Shown: positions 7,388 through 16,262, counted from the first letter of the stretch. The stretch: DNA of 64,000 nt from Nannocystis sp. (GCF_016714285.1 NZ_JADJNN010000006.1:124001-188000); one strand, 5' to 3'. Program-made: numbers and translations. The notes: a model not told the origin generated them from the sequence alone.

Positions 7388-10048
7388 CTAGGCCTCCGCG
7401 AATTTCAACGACGCGATGCCGATCCCCGTCTGGGCGAGGATCAGCGTGGTCGCGGCCGCGACCTTGGCGATCTTCAGCTGCTTGGGTTCGTCGGGGATGA
7501 TCGGCAGCGCCGACACCACGCCGCCGATGATGTTCCCCGACGCCCCCAGCCACACGAGATCGATGTCCCGGTCCTGGACCGGCTTCTTCTTCTCGAGCGC
7601 CGTGTCCCGCGCGCCCATCGCGATCGCCAGCCCCAATTGCAGCAGGCCGATGCCGCCCGACACGTAGCGGAAGGCGTCCTCGATCGCCTCGTTCTCCTTG
7701 CCCTTCACCGTCAGGTACAGGCCAAAGCCCGCGTCGGCGATCCCGATCGCGGAGCCCACCACACCCACGACCCAGTTGGTGACCGCCAGGCCGTACGCCG
7801 CTGCGTCCGAGGTATCGAGGGGGAAGCCCGTGACCCCGGAGATGACCAGCCCAGCGGCTGAGCTGACCACCTTGAGGACCCGCGGCGCCGCCATCTCGTC
7901 GTCCGCGAGGTCGACGAGCGTCACCACGATCCCGATCACGACGGAGCAGACCAGGTTGACCGCCCCCGCCGCCGTCTCGTTGAAGCGCGCGACCTGCTTC
8001 GGGTCCTCGTCGCCCGCGAACGAGACCGCCGCGCCGTAGGGCCCGTGGTCGACGCCGTGGGCGAGCTTGTAGGCGACCGTGAACGGGATCGCCGCCAGCA
8101 CCGACAACAGGGTCAGCAGCGTCAGCTCGCGCCCGCCGAGCACCGAGTCCTCGATGAAGTCGGTCAGGAACGGGATCTCGAGGTGCAGATTGAGCGCCTT
8201 GACGGCCACCTCGAGCAGCACGTCCACGAAGCGCAGCACCAGGTCACCGGCGACCGTCAGCACGCGGACCAACAGCTTGACGAAGGCCTTGAGCCCGACC
8301 AGCACCGCGCTCGCCCCGTCGCGGAAGAACTCCTGCACGCTGCTGAACATGTCGCCGAGGTCGAGCGCGGCCAGGCTGTCCTTGAACTCCTTCCAGATGC
8401 CCGGCCCATCGATCCCCTTCAAGGCGCCGTTCAGGTCGAAGGCCTTCGTGAACTCGGCGACCATCTGCGCGTCCGGCTTCCAGAAGCCGAACTGCTTGCT
8501 CGCGTGATCGAGGTTGTTCTCGACCTTGTCGAACAGGAACGACGTGCGCTCGTCCCGACCGGGCCCCGTCAACGTCGACCTCGGCGGCTGCGCCTGACCG
8601 CCCTGCAGCGAGGCGACCGCGCCGTCGATCGCCGCGACCAGCGTGGCCTCCAGCGACCCCGTCAGCCCGGCCCAGCGCTGGCGCACGGTCTTGATGTGCC
8701 CCGGCAGCCGCCGCAACCCCGCCTGCTGCAGCGCCAGCAGCCCGTCGGCCGTCTCGAGCACGTCGTCCCACGAGAACAGCGCCGCCAGGAACCGAACCAT
8801 CTCCTCGCACTTCGCCCCGAGCCGCTCACAAAACCCGGCCATGAGATCGAGCGCCGAATCCACGCTGTCGACAATGGCGCGCACGACCTTCTGCCCGTAA
8901 TCGACGACGACCTGGTAGGTCCGCACCAGCACCCCCTTGGGGTCGACGGTGTCGACCACCACCAGCAACGCGTCCCTGGCCCGGCCGAAGATGTCGTCCA
9001 CGAGGCCCGCGAGCGGCTGGAGCACCGCAGCGCGGATGAATTTCTTGAGCTCCTCGGCGAACTGCTGGGCCTTCTCGGCGCGCCGCTTCCTGCGCGCCGC
9101 TCGCTCCTCCTGTTTGGCTTCGCGGAGCTCGTCGTCCATGCCCCGCAGCTCACGCTGGAGACCGCGCGTGCGGGCCGCGCCCGACGGCGGCGCGAGCAGG
9201 CCGAACGACTGCGGCTCGTCGTCGTCCGGCGCAAGCTCGGGCGCGGCGAGCAGCGTGACCTCGTTGATCGCGTCGCCGTCGGCATCACCGGCGGCGAAGC
9301 TCAGGAGCTCACCGTCCGGCGGCGGCAGCTCCCGCGCCGCGATCACCCGCTGCAGCGGCGCATCCGCGGCGCTGACCCGACCGGCCACGCCCGGACTCGA
9401 CGCGGCCTCGATCGCCACCGGCGCGTCGCCACCGGAGAACGCTACCGGCCCGCTGCGATCGACCTCGAGCGTGCCGAGCCCCACCGCGCCCATGAGACCG
9501 CGGATCGTGGCCGCGAGCTCGTCGGCGTCGTCCCGCGAGACCCCCGCCTTCAGCGGCGACCTGGTCGCGTGACGACCGCTGCGCGCCGGGCGACCCGCGA
9601 GCAGGACCTCGCCGGTCACATCACCGAGCTCCTCATGCGCCTGCCGGTCAGGCGCGATCACCTCCCAGTGATCCCCGGGCATGTCGCCCGTACGCACCTT
9701 GAGCAGCGGGCAACGAAGCGCCGCTCGCCCGCCCACCCGTTGACTGATCGCGTCGATGGTGAGCCGCAGCTTGCCGGTCGGCCCGGCCTTGAACTCCACC
9801 GGCTTGCCAGGCACGACCACCAATTCCTGGCCATCCCCGCGATCGAGGCGCAGCCGCACCGGCTCGTCCGCGGCGACCTGCACCATCGCGCGCCCGCCCG
9901 CCCCTCCGTCCGCCTTCCTCGCGGACAGCACGACCTCATACACAGGCACATGGACGACCTTCCGCCCGATGTTGGAACGCAGGGTCCGTGGATCCTGCAT
10001 GAGCTTGCACGCCGCCTCGACACCCGCACGACTGGCTCGCTGATCCAT
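7388..10048 (-). CDS. large unknown protein with central helical region and hydrophobic C-terminal helices
   Basis: An 886-residue protein of no family I can name. Residues 1-320 are mixed beta/acidic. A Lys/Arg/Glu-rich stretch near residue 310 (KQEERAARRKRRAEKAQQ) precedes a long alpha-helical region (about 330-600), and from about 620 there are repeated hydrophobic segments (LLTLLSVLAAIPFTVAY, LVCSVVIGIVVTLVDL, GLAVTNWVVGVVGSAIG, LILAQTGIGIASL). There is no signal peptide. The overall plan resembles pore-forming or membrane-inserting proteins, but no toxin motif is visible. The start at 10048 is set by GGGAGG at 10057-10062; the GTG at 10057 overlaps that site. It lies 15 bases behind the Cys-rich lipoprotein gene, so the two are probably cotranscribed. 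Confidence 0.72.
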   Translation of the reverse strand: MDQRASRAGVEAACKLMQDPRTLRSNIGRKVVHVPVYEVVLSARKADGGAGGRAMVQVAADEPVRLRLDRGDGQELVVVPGKPVEFKAGPTGKLRLTIDAISQRVGGRAALRCPLLKVRTGDMPGDHWEVIAPDRQAHEELGDVTGEVLLAGRPARSGRHATRSPLKAGVSRDDADELAATIRGLMGAVGLGTLEVDRSGPVAFSGGDAPVAIEAASSPGVAGRVSAADAPLQRVIAARELPPPDGELLSFAAGDADGDAINEVTLLAAPELAPDDDEPQSFGLLAPPSGAARTRGLQRELRGMDDELREAKQEERAARRKRRAEKAQQFAEELKKFIRAAVLQPLAGLVDDIFGRARDALLVVVDTVDPKGVLVRTYQVVVDYGQKVVRAIVDSVDSALDLMAGFCERLGAKCEEMVRFLAALFSWDDVLETADGLLALQQAGLRRLPGHIKTVRQRWAGLTGSLEATLVAAIDGAVASLQGGQAQPPRSTLTGPGRDERTSFLFDKVENNLDHASKQFGFWKPDAQMVAEFTKAFDLNGALKGIDGPGIWKEFKDSLAALDLGDMFSSVQEFFRDGASAVLVGLKAFVKLLVRVLTVAGDLVLRFVDVLLEVAVKALNLHLEIPFLTDFIEDSVLGGRELTLLTLLSVLAAIPFTVAYKLAHGVDHGPYGAAVSFAGDEDPKQVARFNETAAGAVNLVCSVVIGIVVTLVDLADDEMAAPRVLKVVSSAAGLVISGVTGFPLDTSDAAAYGLAVTNWVVGVVGSAIGIADAGFGLYLTVKGKENEAIEDAFRYVSGGIGLLQLGLAIAMGARDTALEKKKPVQDRDIDLVWLGASGNIIGGVVSALPIIPDEPKQLKIAKVAAATTLILAQTGIGIASLKFAEA

Positions 10049-10063
10049 GATTGTCACCTCCCA

Positions 10064-11008
10064 CTACATGCAAAGTTGCCCGACGCAATTGCCACCAAAA
10101 CAGTCACCATCGAAAATACACGCCTGCTGCGGAGCACAACCGAAGCAGATCCCCCCGCAGTCGAGATCCGTCTCGCCAGGATCTTGGGCCTGGTTGAAGC
10201 ACGAAGCCGGCCCATCGCACACCACGTCGTCCACGCAGACCGTGTAGCAGTCGGCGTTCGACGTGCAGCTGCTCCCCGGCTTGCAGGTCTTACCACACTC
10301 CCCCCCGCAGTCGAGCTCCGCCTCGAGCCCAGGGTCGAACATACCATTCGCGCAGTGCGGGTGCAGCTGACAGGTGTTGTTGAAGCAGTCCCCCTCCGCG
10401 CAGTCGCCCTTGCCACTGCACGGGAAGCCGAGCCCGCAGGTCGGCCCGCACAAGAGCCCGCAATCGAGGTACTCTTCGGTGTCGGGGTTATACATGCCGT
10501 CGGTGCAGGAGGCCGGCACGCACACACCGACCGCGTGGCAGATCTGCGACATACAGTCCCCGGGCCCCCCGCACTTCAGCAAGTCATCACATTGCGGGCA
10601 GCTCCCGCCGCAGTCCGCGTCGCTCTCGGTGCCGTTCATCACCCCGTCGCTGCAGGTCGGCACGCCCGTGCTGCTCCCCGTGCTGCCGCCCGTGTCACCG
10701 CTCGTCGTCGGCTCGCCGGTGCCGGTCGCGGACACGCCCCCGGTGCTGGTGTCAGCGACCGCCGTCGTCGTCGCGGTATCACCGGTGCCAGTGCCAGTGC
10801 CGGTGCCGGTGGCAGCGTCCGTGCCAGCGCCAGTGCCAGTCCCAGCGCCAGTGCTGCTGCTCCCGCCGCCGCTGCCGGTCGTCGGCGCCACGCAGCCCGC
10901 CCCACCCTGCTTCCCGTGGAGCCCGTCGTCCACGCAGGGCGGCGCGCACGCGATCACCAGCGGCGAGCACACCGCGACCACCAGCCACGACCACACACCA
11001 CCAACCAT
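10064..11008 (-). CDS. cysteine-rich repeat lipoprotein with Ser/Thr/Gly spacer
   Basis: A 314-residue protein. The N-terminal signal ends in LVIAC (lipobox). A low-complexity Gly/Ser/Thr spacer (about 45-125) leads to four or five repeats of the type DCGG-x-C-x2-C...DC...C, for example ADCGGSCPQCDD, LDCGGECGKTC and LDCGGICFGC. These disulfide-rich modules are common in myxobacterial surface lipoproteins and their role is generally unknown. It is the upstream gene of a likely operon with the large unknown gene at 7388-10048, and the two products may meet at the cell surface (inference). Confidence 0.8.
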   Translation of the reverse strand: MVGGVWSWLVVAVCSPLVIACAPPCVDDGLHGKQGGAGCVAPTTGSGGGSSSTGAGTGTGAGTDAATGTGTGTGTGDTATTTAVADTSTGGVSATGTGEPTTSGDTGGSTGSSTGVPTCSDGVMNGTESDADCGGSCPQCDDLLKCGGPGDCMSQICHAVGVCVPASCTDGMYNPDTEEYLDCGLLCGPTCGLGFPCSGKGDCAEGDCFNNTCQLHPHCANGMFDPGLEAELDCGGECGKTCKPGSSCTSNADCYTVCVDDVVCDGPASCFNQAQDPGETDLDCGGICFGCAPQQACIFDGDCFGGNCVGQLCM

Positions 11009-11142
11009 GACCGCGAGTGTACAGCGCCCCGCCCCCTCGCCCGCAACGCTCGAATCCAGCCTCCATACATACGATCGGGCCGCGCAGAATCACCACCTGG
11101 ACGCCCCGCCGCGCGCTCGCGCAGCGCCTCGCGGTCGCCACC

Positions 11143-11156
11143 TGTCCCACGAGACA
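11143..11156. repeat. dispersed hairpin variant TGTCC-CACG-AGACA
   Basis: One mismatch in the fifth stem pair. It lies 22 bases before the GTG start of the nucleotidyltransferase-like gene, in the space between two divergent genes. Confidence 0.5.
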
Positions 11157-11177
11157 GCCAACTGGCACACTCGCCGC

Positions 11178-11720
11178 GTGACCCGCGACCCCGGCCCCGA
11201 CCCCGTCGCCACCCTCGCCTGGCTCGCCGACCTGTTCGCGCGCCACGGCGTCCCCTGGCGCGTCACCGGGGGCCTCGCCGCCCGCTGCCACGGTGCCAAC
11301 CGCCCGCTCGCCGACATCGACATCGACGTCCCCGACGACGCCCTCGTCGCGCTCCAGCCCGCCCTCGCCGGCTTCGTCGTCGACCCGCCGTACCGCCACC
11401 GCAGCGCCACCTGGGACCTCCTGCTGTGCACCCTCGACCACCACGGCCAGCTGGTCGACCTCGGCGGCGGCTCGAGCTGCCGCATCTTCGACCACGCCCG
11501 CGGCGAGTGGCGCGACGACCTGTTCGCCGCGCACGAGGTCGTGCACCGCGAGCTCCTCGGCCGCGTCGTCCCGGTCATCCCCCGCGCCGCCCTGCTCGCC
11601 TACAAGCGCGCCCTGGGCCGCGACGTCGACCGCCTCGACGTCGCCATGATCGAGGCCTGCGACCACCCCGAGCGATCGAGCGAGCGCCCCGAACCGGCGT
11701 TGCCTCCGAGCAGCGATTGA
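11178..11720 (+). CDS. nucleotidyltransferase-fold protein
   Basis: A 180-residue protein. The N-terminal half carries RVTGGLAARCHG and ADIDIDVPDD, the G-G/[DE]-x-[DE] signature of the Pol-beta nucleotidyltransferase superfamily (lincosamide or aminoglycoside nucleotidyltransferase-like, or AbiEii-like). Later hydrophobic and acidic segments (LLLCTLDHHGQLVDLGG) fit the third strand. The GTG at 11178 is chosen because the domain starts right after it and no ATG precedes it in the gap. No partner such as an HEPN gene is adjacent, so there is no clear minimal toxin-antitoxin pair. The substrate is unknown. Confidence 0.66.
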   Translation: MTRDPGPDPVATLAWLADLFARHGVPWRVTGGLAARCHGANRPLADIDIDVPDDALVALQPALAGFVVDPPYRHRSATWDLLLCTLDHHGQLVDLGGGSSCRIFDHARGEWRDDLFAAHEVVHRELLGRVVPVIPRAALLAYKRALGRDVDRLDVAMIEACDHPERSSERPEPALPPSSD

Positions 11721-11765
11721 GCCGCGCCTGCCAGGGACCGCTGGACTGATCTCGCGACTCGGAGC

Positions 11766-13235
11766 TCAGCCGCTGGTCCGCACGCAGCGGGCCAGCAGCG
11801 GCGAGTCCACGCTCGCCGCGTCCGCCTGCCACGGCGCGTCCTGGGGAACCGGCCCCGCCTGCCCGTCCGCGGGTACCTGCGCGACCGCCCCGTCCTCGCC
11901 CCAGAACGGCCCCGGTCCGCGGAAGCTCGGCGCCAGCTCCCCGAGCTCGGCGCGCAGCGGCAGGCGCCAGCCCGTGAGTGGAGGGTTGGCGCCGTCGGGC
12001 ACCTGCAGCGCCGCGCAGAAGCGCCGCGCCTCCGCCTGCGTGACCGCCTCCGCCACCCCGCCGAAGATCTGCAGGTCGCCCTGCACGCGGTACAGCGGCA
12101 CCGTCGCCGCCGGGCTCGGCACCGTCAGCGGCACGTCCCCCGGCCCCAGATCGGCGACGCAGCGAAACCCGAGCTTGGGGCTCACGCCCGCGATCACCCA
12201 GCCCTCGAGCTCGGCCCCCGGGAAGTGCGGCGGCAGCAGGTCCCGCGCCGCCGCCCGCTCGCCCGCGCTGAAGTGCTTGAGCACGTGCCGCGGCGGCAGC
12301 TCGACCGGCGCCGGGCAGTCGGACTGCTCGCCGCAGGCCGCCTTGCGCTCGAACTCCCGCCGGGCCACCTGCAGCGGCCCCTCCGGGTCGCGAAACTCGC
12401 CGCTGAGGAACGGCCGCAGCCCCGCGTCCGCGTCATACAGATCGGCGACCCACTCGGTCACGTTGCTGCCGAGCCCGAGGATGCCGAAGTAGCTGCTGTC
12501 CTCGCGGACATGTCCCGCGGGATAGATCGCGTTCGGGATCTGATCCTCGATCGCGTTGCCCCACGGGTACATCCGCGCGTCGACCCCGCGGGCCGCGTAC
12601 TCCCACTCCGCCTCGCTCGGCAGGCGCCCGCCCGCCTGCGCGCAGTAGCTCGCCGCCTGCGCCTGCGTCACGCAGCCCTGCGGCAGCTGCTCGGCGATGT
12701 CCGCCGCAACCTCGGCGCCCGGGTCGACCTGTCCCGCAGGACAGACCGCCGGCGTGCACGCCCCTGTCGCCACGCAGCCCGCGTAGGCCTTGCGCGTGAC
12801 CTCGTGCAGGTCGATCCAGAAGCTCGCCAGCTTCACGTGACGCGGCGGCTGACCCGACCACCGGACCACCGGCGTCTCGCGCGGGGCGACCCCGCCGTAG
12901 TCCCCGGGCAGCGCCCCCATCACGAACTCACCGCCCGGGATCTGCACCTGCTGCACCGTCGGCAGCTCGCGCAGCGCGAGCACCACGCACTGGCCCTGCG
13001 GGTCGCGCCCGCGACCGCGGCCGCACTCCTCCTTGGCCGGCTGCTGCTTCTTCTTCGCGTCCTCGACCGCCGGCTGGTCGGTGATCTTCGGCAGCTTGTC
13101 GACCGGCGTCGCGGGCCCGAGCGCCACGAAGGGCGGGGCCGGTTGATCGAGGTGGTCGTACGCGCCGCTGCTGCGCTCGCAGGCCGCGAGCACGAGCAGG
13201 GCGCAGACGGAGGTCATGGTTCGTTGTGCGGTCAT
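11766..13235 (-). CDS. SUMF1/FGE-sulfatase-domain lipoprotein
   Basis: A 489-residue protein. The signal ends in LVLAAC, a clear lipobox. After a charged spacer the formylglycine-generating-enzyme-like domain begins: IPGGEFVMGALPGDYG, FWIDLHEVT, RLPSEAEWEYAARG, YPWGN, NVTEWVADLY and GFRCVADL. In such proteins the fold is often used for binding rather than catalysis, and the paired active-site cysteines of true FGE are not evident. It contains two intact TGTCC-N4-GGACA hairpins within its coding sequence (peptides REDSS and CPAGQ). The stop lies 45 bases beyond the end of the convergent nucleotidyltransferase-like gene. Confidence 0.82.
   Translation of the reverse strand: MTAQRTMTSVCALLVLAACERSSGAYDHLDQPAPPFVALGPATPVDKLPKITDQPAVEDAKKKQQPAKEECGRGRGRDPQGQCVVLALRELPTVQQVQIPGGEFVMGALPGDYGGVAPRETPVVRWSGQPPRHVKLASFWIDLHEVTRKAYAGCVATGACTPAVCPAGQVDPGAEVAADIAEQLPQGCVTQAQAASYCAQAGGRLPSEAEWEYAARGVDARMYPWGNAIEDQIPNAIYPAGHVREDSSYFGILGLGSNVTEWVADLYDADAGLRPFLSGEFRDPEGPLQVARREFERKAACGEQSDCPAPVELPPRHVLKHFSAGERAAARDLLPPHFPGAELEGWVIAGVSPKLGFRCVADLGPGDVPLTVPSPAATVPLYRVQGDLQIFGGVAEAVTQAEARRFCAALQVPDGANPPLTGWRLPLRAELGELAPSFRGPGPFWGEDGAVAQVPADGQAGPVPQDAPWQADAASVDSPLLARCVRTSG
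12497..12510. repeat. dispersed hairpin TGTCC-TCGC-GGACA
   Basis: A perfect 5-bp stem with 4-nt loop inside the SUMF1-like gene. On the coding strand it reads T|GTC CGC GAG GAC|A. Confidence 0.8.
12730..12743. repeat. dispersed hairpin TGTCC-CGCA-GGACA
   Basis: A second perfect copy inside the SUMF1-like gene, read as TGT CCT GCG GGA CA(G), a different frame from the copy at 12497. Confidence 0.8.
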
Positions 13236-13239
13236 CGGA

Positions 13240-14706
13240 TCACTCGAGCTCGAAGCGCTGCAGGTGGGACTTTGCCATGGGCGGGGTCAGCAGCGACAGC
13301 GCCAGCATCGCGGCCAGGTTGACCGCGAGCCCGAGCACCCCGATCTGCAGGTCTTGTGGGTTGATCGCCGCGTACAGCCCCGGCGCCAGCTTGCTCGCGG
13401 CGAACAGCGCGATCACGCACCCGAGCCCGAGCCCGAGCCCCACCTCGGCCGCGACCCGGTTGGCCCGCCGCCAGTACAGCCCCAGCAGCGTGATCGGCAG
13501 GAACTGCACCGGCACCGCGTAGGCCAGCAGCAGCAGGTCGACCAGCGACCAGCTGCCCGCCAGGCTCGTCATCCACAGCCCCAGCACCCCCAGCACCACG
13601 ACCGTCGCCCGCAGCGTCCAGGTCTGGGCCCGCTCGCTGAGCTGCACCCCCGCCCCCTTCATCACCACGTCGCGCACGAAGATCGACGAGCCCCCGTGCA
13701 GCAGCGCGTCGCCGGTCGACATCGACGCCGCCAGCACCGCCAGGCTGAAGCACGCCGCCATCAGCTCCCCGTTCGCCAGCTGCGGGTGACTCACCAGCCA
13801 CAGCAGCACCCGCTCGTCGCGCGGCGCCCCCGGCAGCAGCAGCGCCGCGTAGCCGAGGAAGAACAGCGGCACCAGGAACAGCAGGAAGGTCGGATAGACC
13901 ACCGCGCTGTGCTGCACCAGCCGCGCGCTGCGGGCCGTGAAGCACTTCATGAACACCTGCGGCCACATCGTGAACCCGAGGATCGACAGCAGCACCTCGG
14001 CGCTCCACTGCCCGTCGCTGGTCCCCGGCGCCGGCCCGGGCAGCGTCAAGTACTCGGGCCGCTCCGCGACCACCCGGTCGAACATCGCCGACACCCCGCC
14101 GAACAGCTGCTCCGGGATCGCCAGCCCCAGCCACCACACCACCACCAGCATCACGACGCCCTGCAGCACGTTGGTCCAGCCGACCCCCCGCATCCCGCCG
14201 AACATCACGTACAGCGTGACCACCGCGTAGACCAGCGCCGCCCCGGCGATCGGGTGCCACCCGAGCACCTGCTGCATCACCACTCCCGCGCCCTTGAACT
14301 GGATCACGATGTACGGCACGCACGCCAGCAGCGACGCCAGGCCCATGATCGCCGTCAGCCGCCGACTCGCGAAGCGGGCCCCGAGGAACTCCGCCTGGGT
14401 CACCAGCCCCTCGCGCGCGCCGATCCGCCGCACCTTCGCCCCGAAGAAGAAGATCGGCACGAAGGCCACCGCCCCGTAGGCCAGCGCGTAGAAGGCGTCC
14501 GATCCCTTCGCCATCACCCGCTGCGGCGTGCCCAGCAGCGCGTACGCGCTGAACACCATCGCGCCCATCACAAAATACATCAGCACCGGCCCAAACGACC
14601 GCTCGCCGGTGATGAAGTCGTCGCTGCCCCCGCTCCCGCGCCGCCCGGCCCAGATCCCCAGCACCAGCGCGAACGCCAGGTATCCGAACACCAGCGCGCT
14701 CGCCAT
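13240..14706 (-). CDS. sodium:solute symporter family permease
   Basis: A 488-residue integral membrane protein with about 12-13 hydrophobic segments from the first residues (ALVFGYLAFALVLGIWAG) to near the end. Family features include DDFITGERS after the first helix, the GTPQRVMAKGSDAFYALAYG region, LTAIMGLASLLACVPYIVIQFKG, and SMSTGDALLHGGSSIFVRD, which carries the Ser/Thr-rich sodium-site segment of the SSS (TC 2.A.21) family. The ATG at 14706 starts a membrane segment at once; the GTG at 14712 overlaps the upstream stop. It is paired with a DUF3311 gene, a known arrangement for these symporters. The substrate is not predictable. Confidence 0.9.
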   Translation of the reverse strand: MASALVFGYLAFALVLGIWAGRRGSGGSDDFITGERSFGPVLMYFVMGAMVFSAYALLGTPQRVMAKGSDAFYALAYGAVAFVPIFFFGAKVRRIGAREGLVTQAEFLGARFASRRLTAIMGLASLLACVPYIVIQFKGAGVVMQQVLGWHPIAGAALVYAVVTLYVMFGGMRGVGWTNVLQGVVMLVVVWWLGLAIPEQLFGGVSAMFDRVVAERPEYLTLPGPAPGTSDGQWSAEVLLSILGFTMWPQVFMKCFTARSARLVQHSAVVYPTFLLFLVPLFFLGYAALLLPGAPRDERVLLWLVSHPQLANGELMAACFSLAVLAASMSTGDALLHGGSSIFVRDVVMKGAGVQLSERAQTWTLRATVVVLGVLGLWMTSLAGSWSLVDLLLLAYAVPVQFLPITLLGLYWRRANRVAAEVGLGLGLGCVIALFAASKLAPGLYAAINPQDLQIGVLGLAVNLAAMLALSLLTPPMAKSHLQRFELE

Positions 14707-14708
14707 GC

Positions 14709-14927
14709 TCACAAGTCCTCGCCCGCGTCGACCACCCGCGCCGCGTACAGCCCGCTCAGCGCGACCCCGTTGACCACGATGATCAGCAGCACATACACCA
14801 GCGACCACGGCAGCCCGAGCACCCGCGGCTCGATCGTGTCCCCGAGCCACGGATACAGCGGCCAGACCAGCAGCGCCGTCGTGGCGACGAAGAACAGCGG
14901 CGCCATCCGGGCGATCGTTCGCTTCAC
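14709..14927 (-). CDS. DUF3311 small membrane protein
   Basis: A 72-residue protein with two hydrophobic helices (APLFFVATTALLVWPLYPW and LVYVLLIIVVNGVALSGLYAA). The pattern and its position directly before an SSS symporter match DUF3311, a small partner protein of unknown function. A GTG start at 14927 gives the usual length; an in-frame ATG at 14906 would cut into the first helix. The stop falls just before the symporter start (3 bases to the ATG), so the two are coupled. Confidence 0.82.
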   Translation of the reverse strand: MKRTIARMAPLFFVATTALLVWPLYPWLGDTIEPRVLGLPWSLVYVLLIIVVNGVALSGLYAARVVDAGEDL

Positions 14928-14992
14928 GGCCCCGTCATACCCCAGCCGCGGAGCCTTCCCAAGTCCCCGACCCTGCGCGAGACTTCGCCGGC

Positions 14993-15469
14993 ATGCCAGC
15001 CCCCCGCAGCTCCCAGGTCGCCGTCGGCGAGGCCGCCCCCGACTTCACTCTTCGCGACCAGCGCGGCCAGCAGGTCACCCTCAGCGAGCTGCTGCGCGAG
15101 CGCTGCGTCGTCCTCTACTTCTACCCCAAGGACGACACCCCCGGCTGCACCGCCGAGGCCTGCAGCTTCCGCGACCAGTACGAGGTCCTGAAGTCCGCCG
15201 GGGCCGAGGTCGTCGGCGTCAGCTCCGACGGCGTGCACGCGCACGAGGCCTTCGTCGCCAAGTACGCGCTGCCCTTCGTGCTCCTCAGCGACCCCGGCGG
15301 CGACGTGCGCGGCAGCTACGGCATCAAGCGCAGCCTCGGCCTCATCGACGGCCGCGTCACCTTCGTCATCGATCGCCAGGGCATCGTGCGTCACGCCTTC
15401 TCGTCGCAGCTGCGGCCGAAGAAGCACGTCGACGAGGCCCTGCGGATCCTGGCATCGATCCAGCGCTGA
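14993..15469 (+). CDS. bcp: thioredoxin-dependent peroxiredoxin (Bcp/PrxQ)
   Basis: A 158-residue cytoplasmic peroxiredoxin of usual length. Peroxidatic Cys52 lies in DDTPGCTAEACSFRD with resolving Cys57 five residues later, the hallmark of the Bcp/PrxQ group; FYPKD and GVSSDG are also conserved. It reduces hydroperoxides using thioredoxin. It begins 65 bases from the divergent DUF3311-symporter pair. An 'agactt' box lies just before the start and no Shine-Dalgarno is seen. A perfect palindrome follows the stop. Confidence 0.95.
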   Translation: MPAPRSSQVAVGEAAPDFTLRDQRGQQVTLSELLRERCVVLYFYPKDDTPGCTAEACSFRDQYEVLKSAGAEVVGVSSDGVHAHEAFVAKYALPFVLLSDPGGDVRGSYGIKRSLGLIDGRVTFVIDRQGIVRHAFSSQLRPKKHVDEALRILASIQR

Positions 15470-15476
15470 CTGCATC

Positions 15477-15492
15477 GGACGGACGTCCGTCC
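15477..15492. promoter_or_regulatory. 16-bp perfect palindrome GGACGGACGTCCGTCC
   Basis: A fully self-complementary 16-mer eight bases after the bcp stop, followed by a half-size copy GGACGTCC at 15496-15503. It could be a dimeric regulator site for the next gene or part of a transcript-end structure; no T-run follows, so a rho-independent terminator is unlikely. Confidence 0.4.
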
Positions 15493-15693
15493 TCTGGACG
15501 TCCGCGCAAGAACCGCTGGACGCTGCGGTCACCACAATGCCGCCAGCGAGAAAATCACGTGCACTCGCGGTGGCACCGCCACGCAAGCCGGACCATGGTT
15601 GACGCGCTGCGAACGTTGCCGACGCGGCGGGCCATGGGGTCCGTGGAGCGGGTGGGGCCCATCAGGGTCATTGGGTTCGCGCAGGGAGCCACA

Positions 15694-16131
15694 ATGAGTC
15701 TACTTGCCAACATGGAACATCTCGCCTCCGCCAGCGGTGTCGTCGCCGTCACCATCGACTCACCGCAACATCCCCGGGCCTTCCGCGGCGCCGAGGCCTG
15801 GTCACCGGTCCTCGAGGCCTCGCTCGACCTGTTCACCCGGACCGACGAGGACACGATCCGCCTCGTCATCGGTCAGCACACGATCATCGTCCAGAAGGAG
15901 CACGGCCAGACGGTCGCGGTCGTCCTGCCCACCGGGCACGCGATCGCCAAGTCGCTGCGGCGAATGATCCGCCGCCTCTCCAAGAAGGACCGCGGCCCCG
16001 TCCAGCCCCCGCGCAGCTCGGTCATCAGCGCTGGCACCACCACAGGCACCGGCTCCAGCACGGGCGAGAGCCCGAACGCAGCCCCGATCGCCGCCGCCGC
16101 TGGCAGCTCGCAGCGCTACGTGGCGGCCTGA
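15694..16131 (+). CDS. small conserved protein of unknown function
   Basis: A 145-residue protein. The first 100 residues look like one compact alpha/beta domain (SGVVAVTIDSPQ, IRLVIGQHTIIVQKEHGQ, VAVVLPTGHAIAKSLRR), somewhat reminiscent of roadblock-like folds, though I cannot assign a family. The last 40 residues are low-complexity Pro/Ser/Thr/Ala. The start at 15694 is supported by AGGGAG seven to twelve bases upstream; ATGs at 15595 and 15634 are in frame but lack a ribosome site. It stands alone between bcp and the ComEC-like gene. Confidence 0.6.
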   Translation: MSLLANMEHLASASGVVAVTIDSPQHPRAFRGAEAWSPVLEASLDLFTRTDEDTIRLVIGQHTIIVQKEHGQTVAVVLPTGHAIAKSLRRMIRRLSKKDRGPVQPPRSSVISAGTTTGTGSSTGESPNAAPIAAAAGSSQRYVAA

Positions 16132-16248
16132 TCAGCGCTCGCTCACGGGTCGCCACACCACGCGGTAGTTGCGCACGCCGCAGCTGCCGCGTCCGCGTGT
16201 CCGAGGCGACGCGTGCTGCCACGCCGCGGCGAGGCCCAAGGACTCGGT

Positions 16249-16254
16249 TACAAT
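16249..16254 (+). promoter_or_regulatory. -10-like box TACAAT before a likely leaderless start
   Basis: TACAAT lies 8 bases before the GTG at 16263, and no Shine-Dalgarno separates them. The spacing would put the transcript start at or near the start codon. No convincing -35 is visible. Confidence 0.4.
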
Positions 16255-16262
16255 CCCGCCCC

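Noticed and set aside
7388..10048. A MACPF or Tc-toxin assignment for the large helical protein
   Set aside because: No signature motif or repeat of those families is visible; only a general hydrophobic pattern exists.
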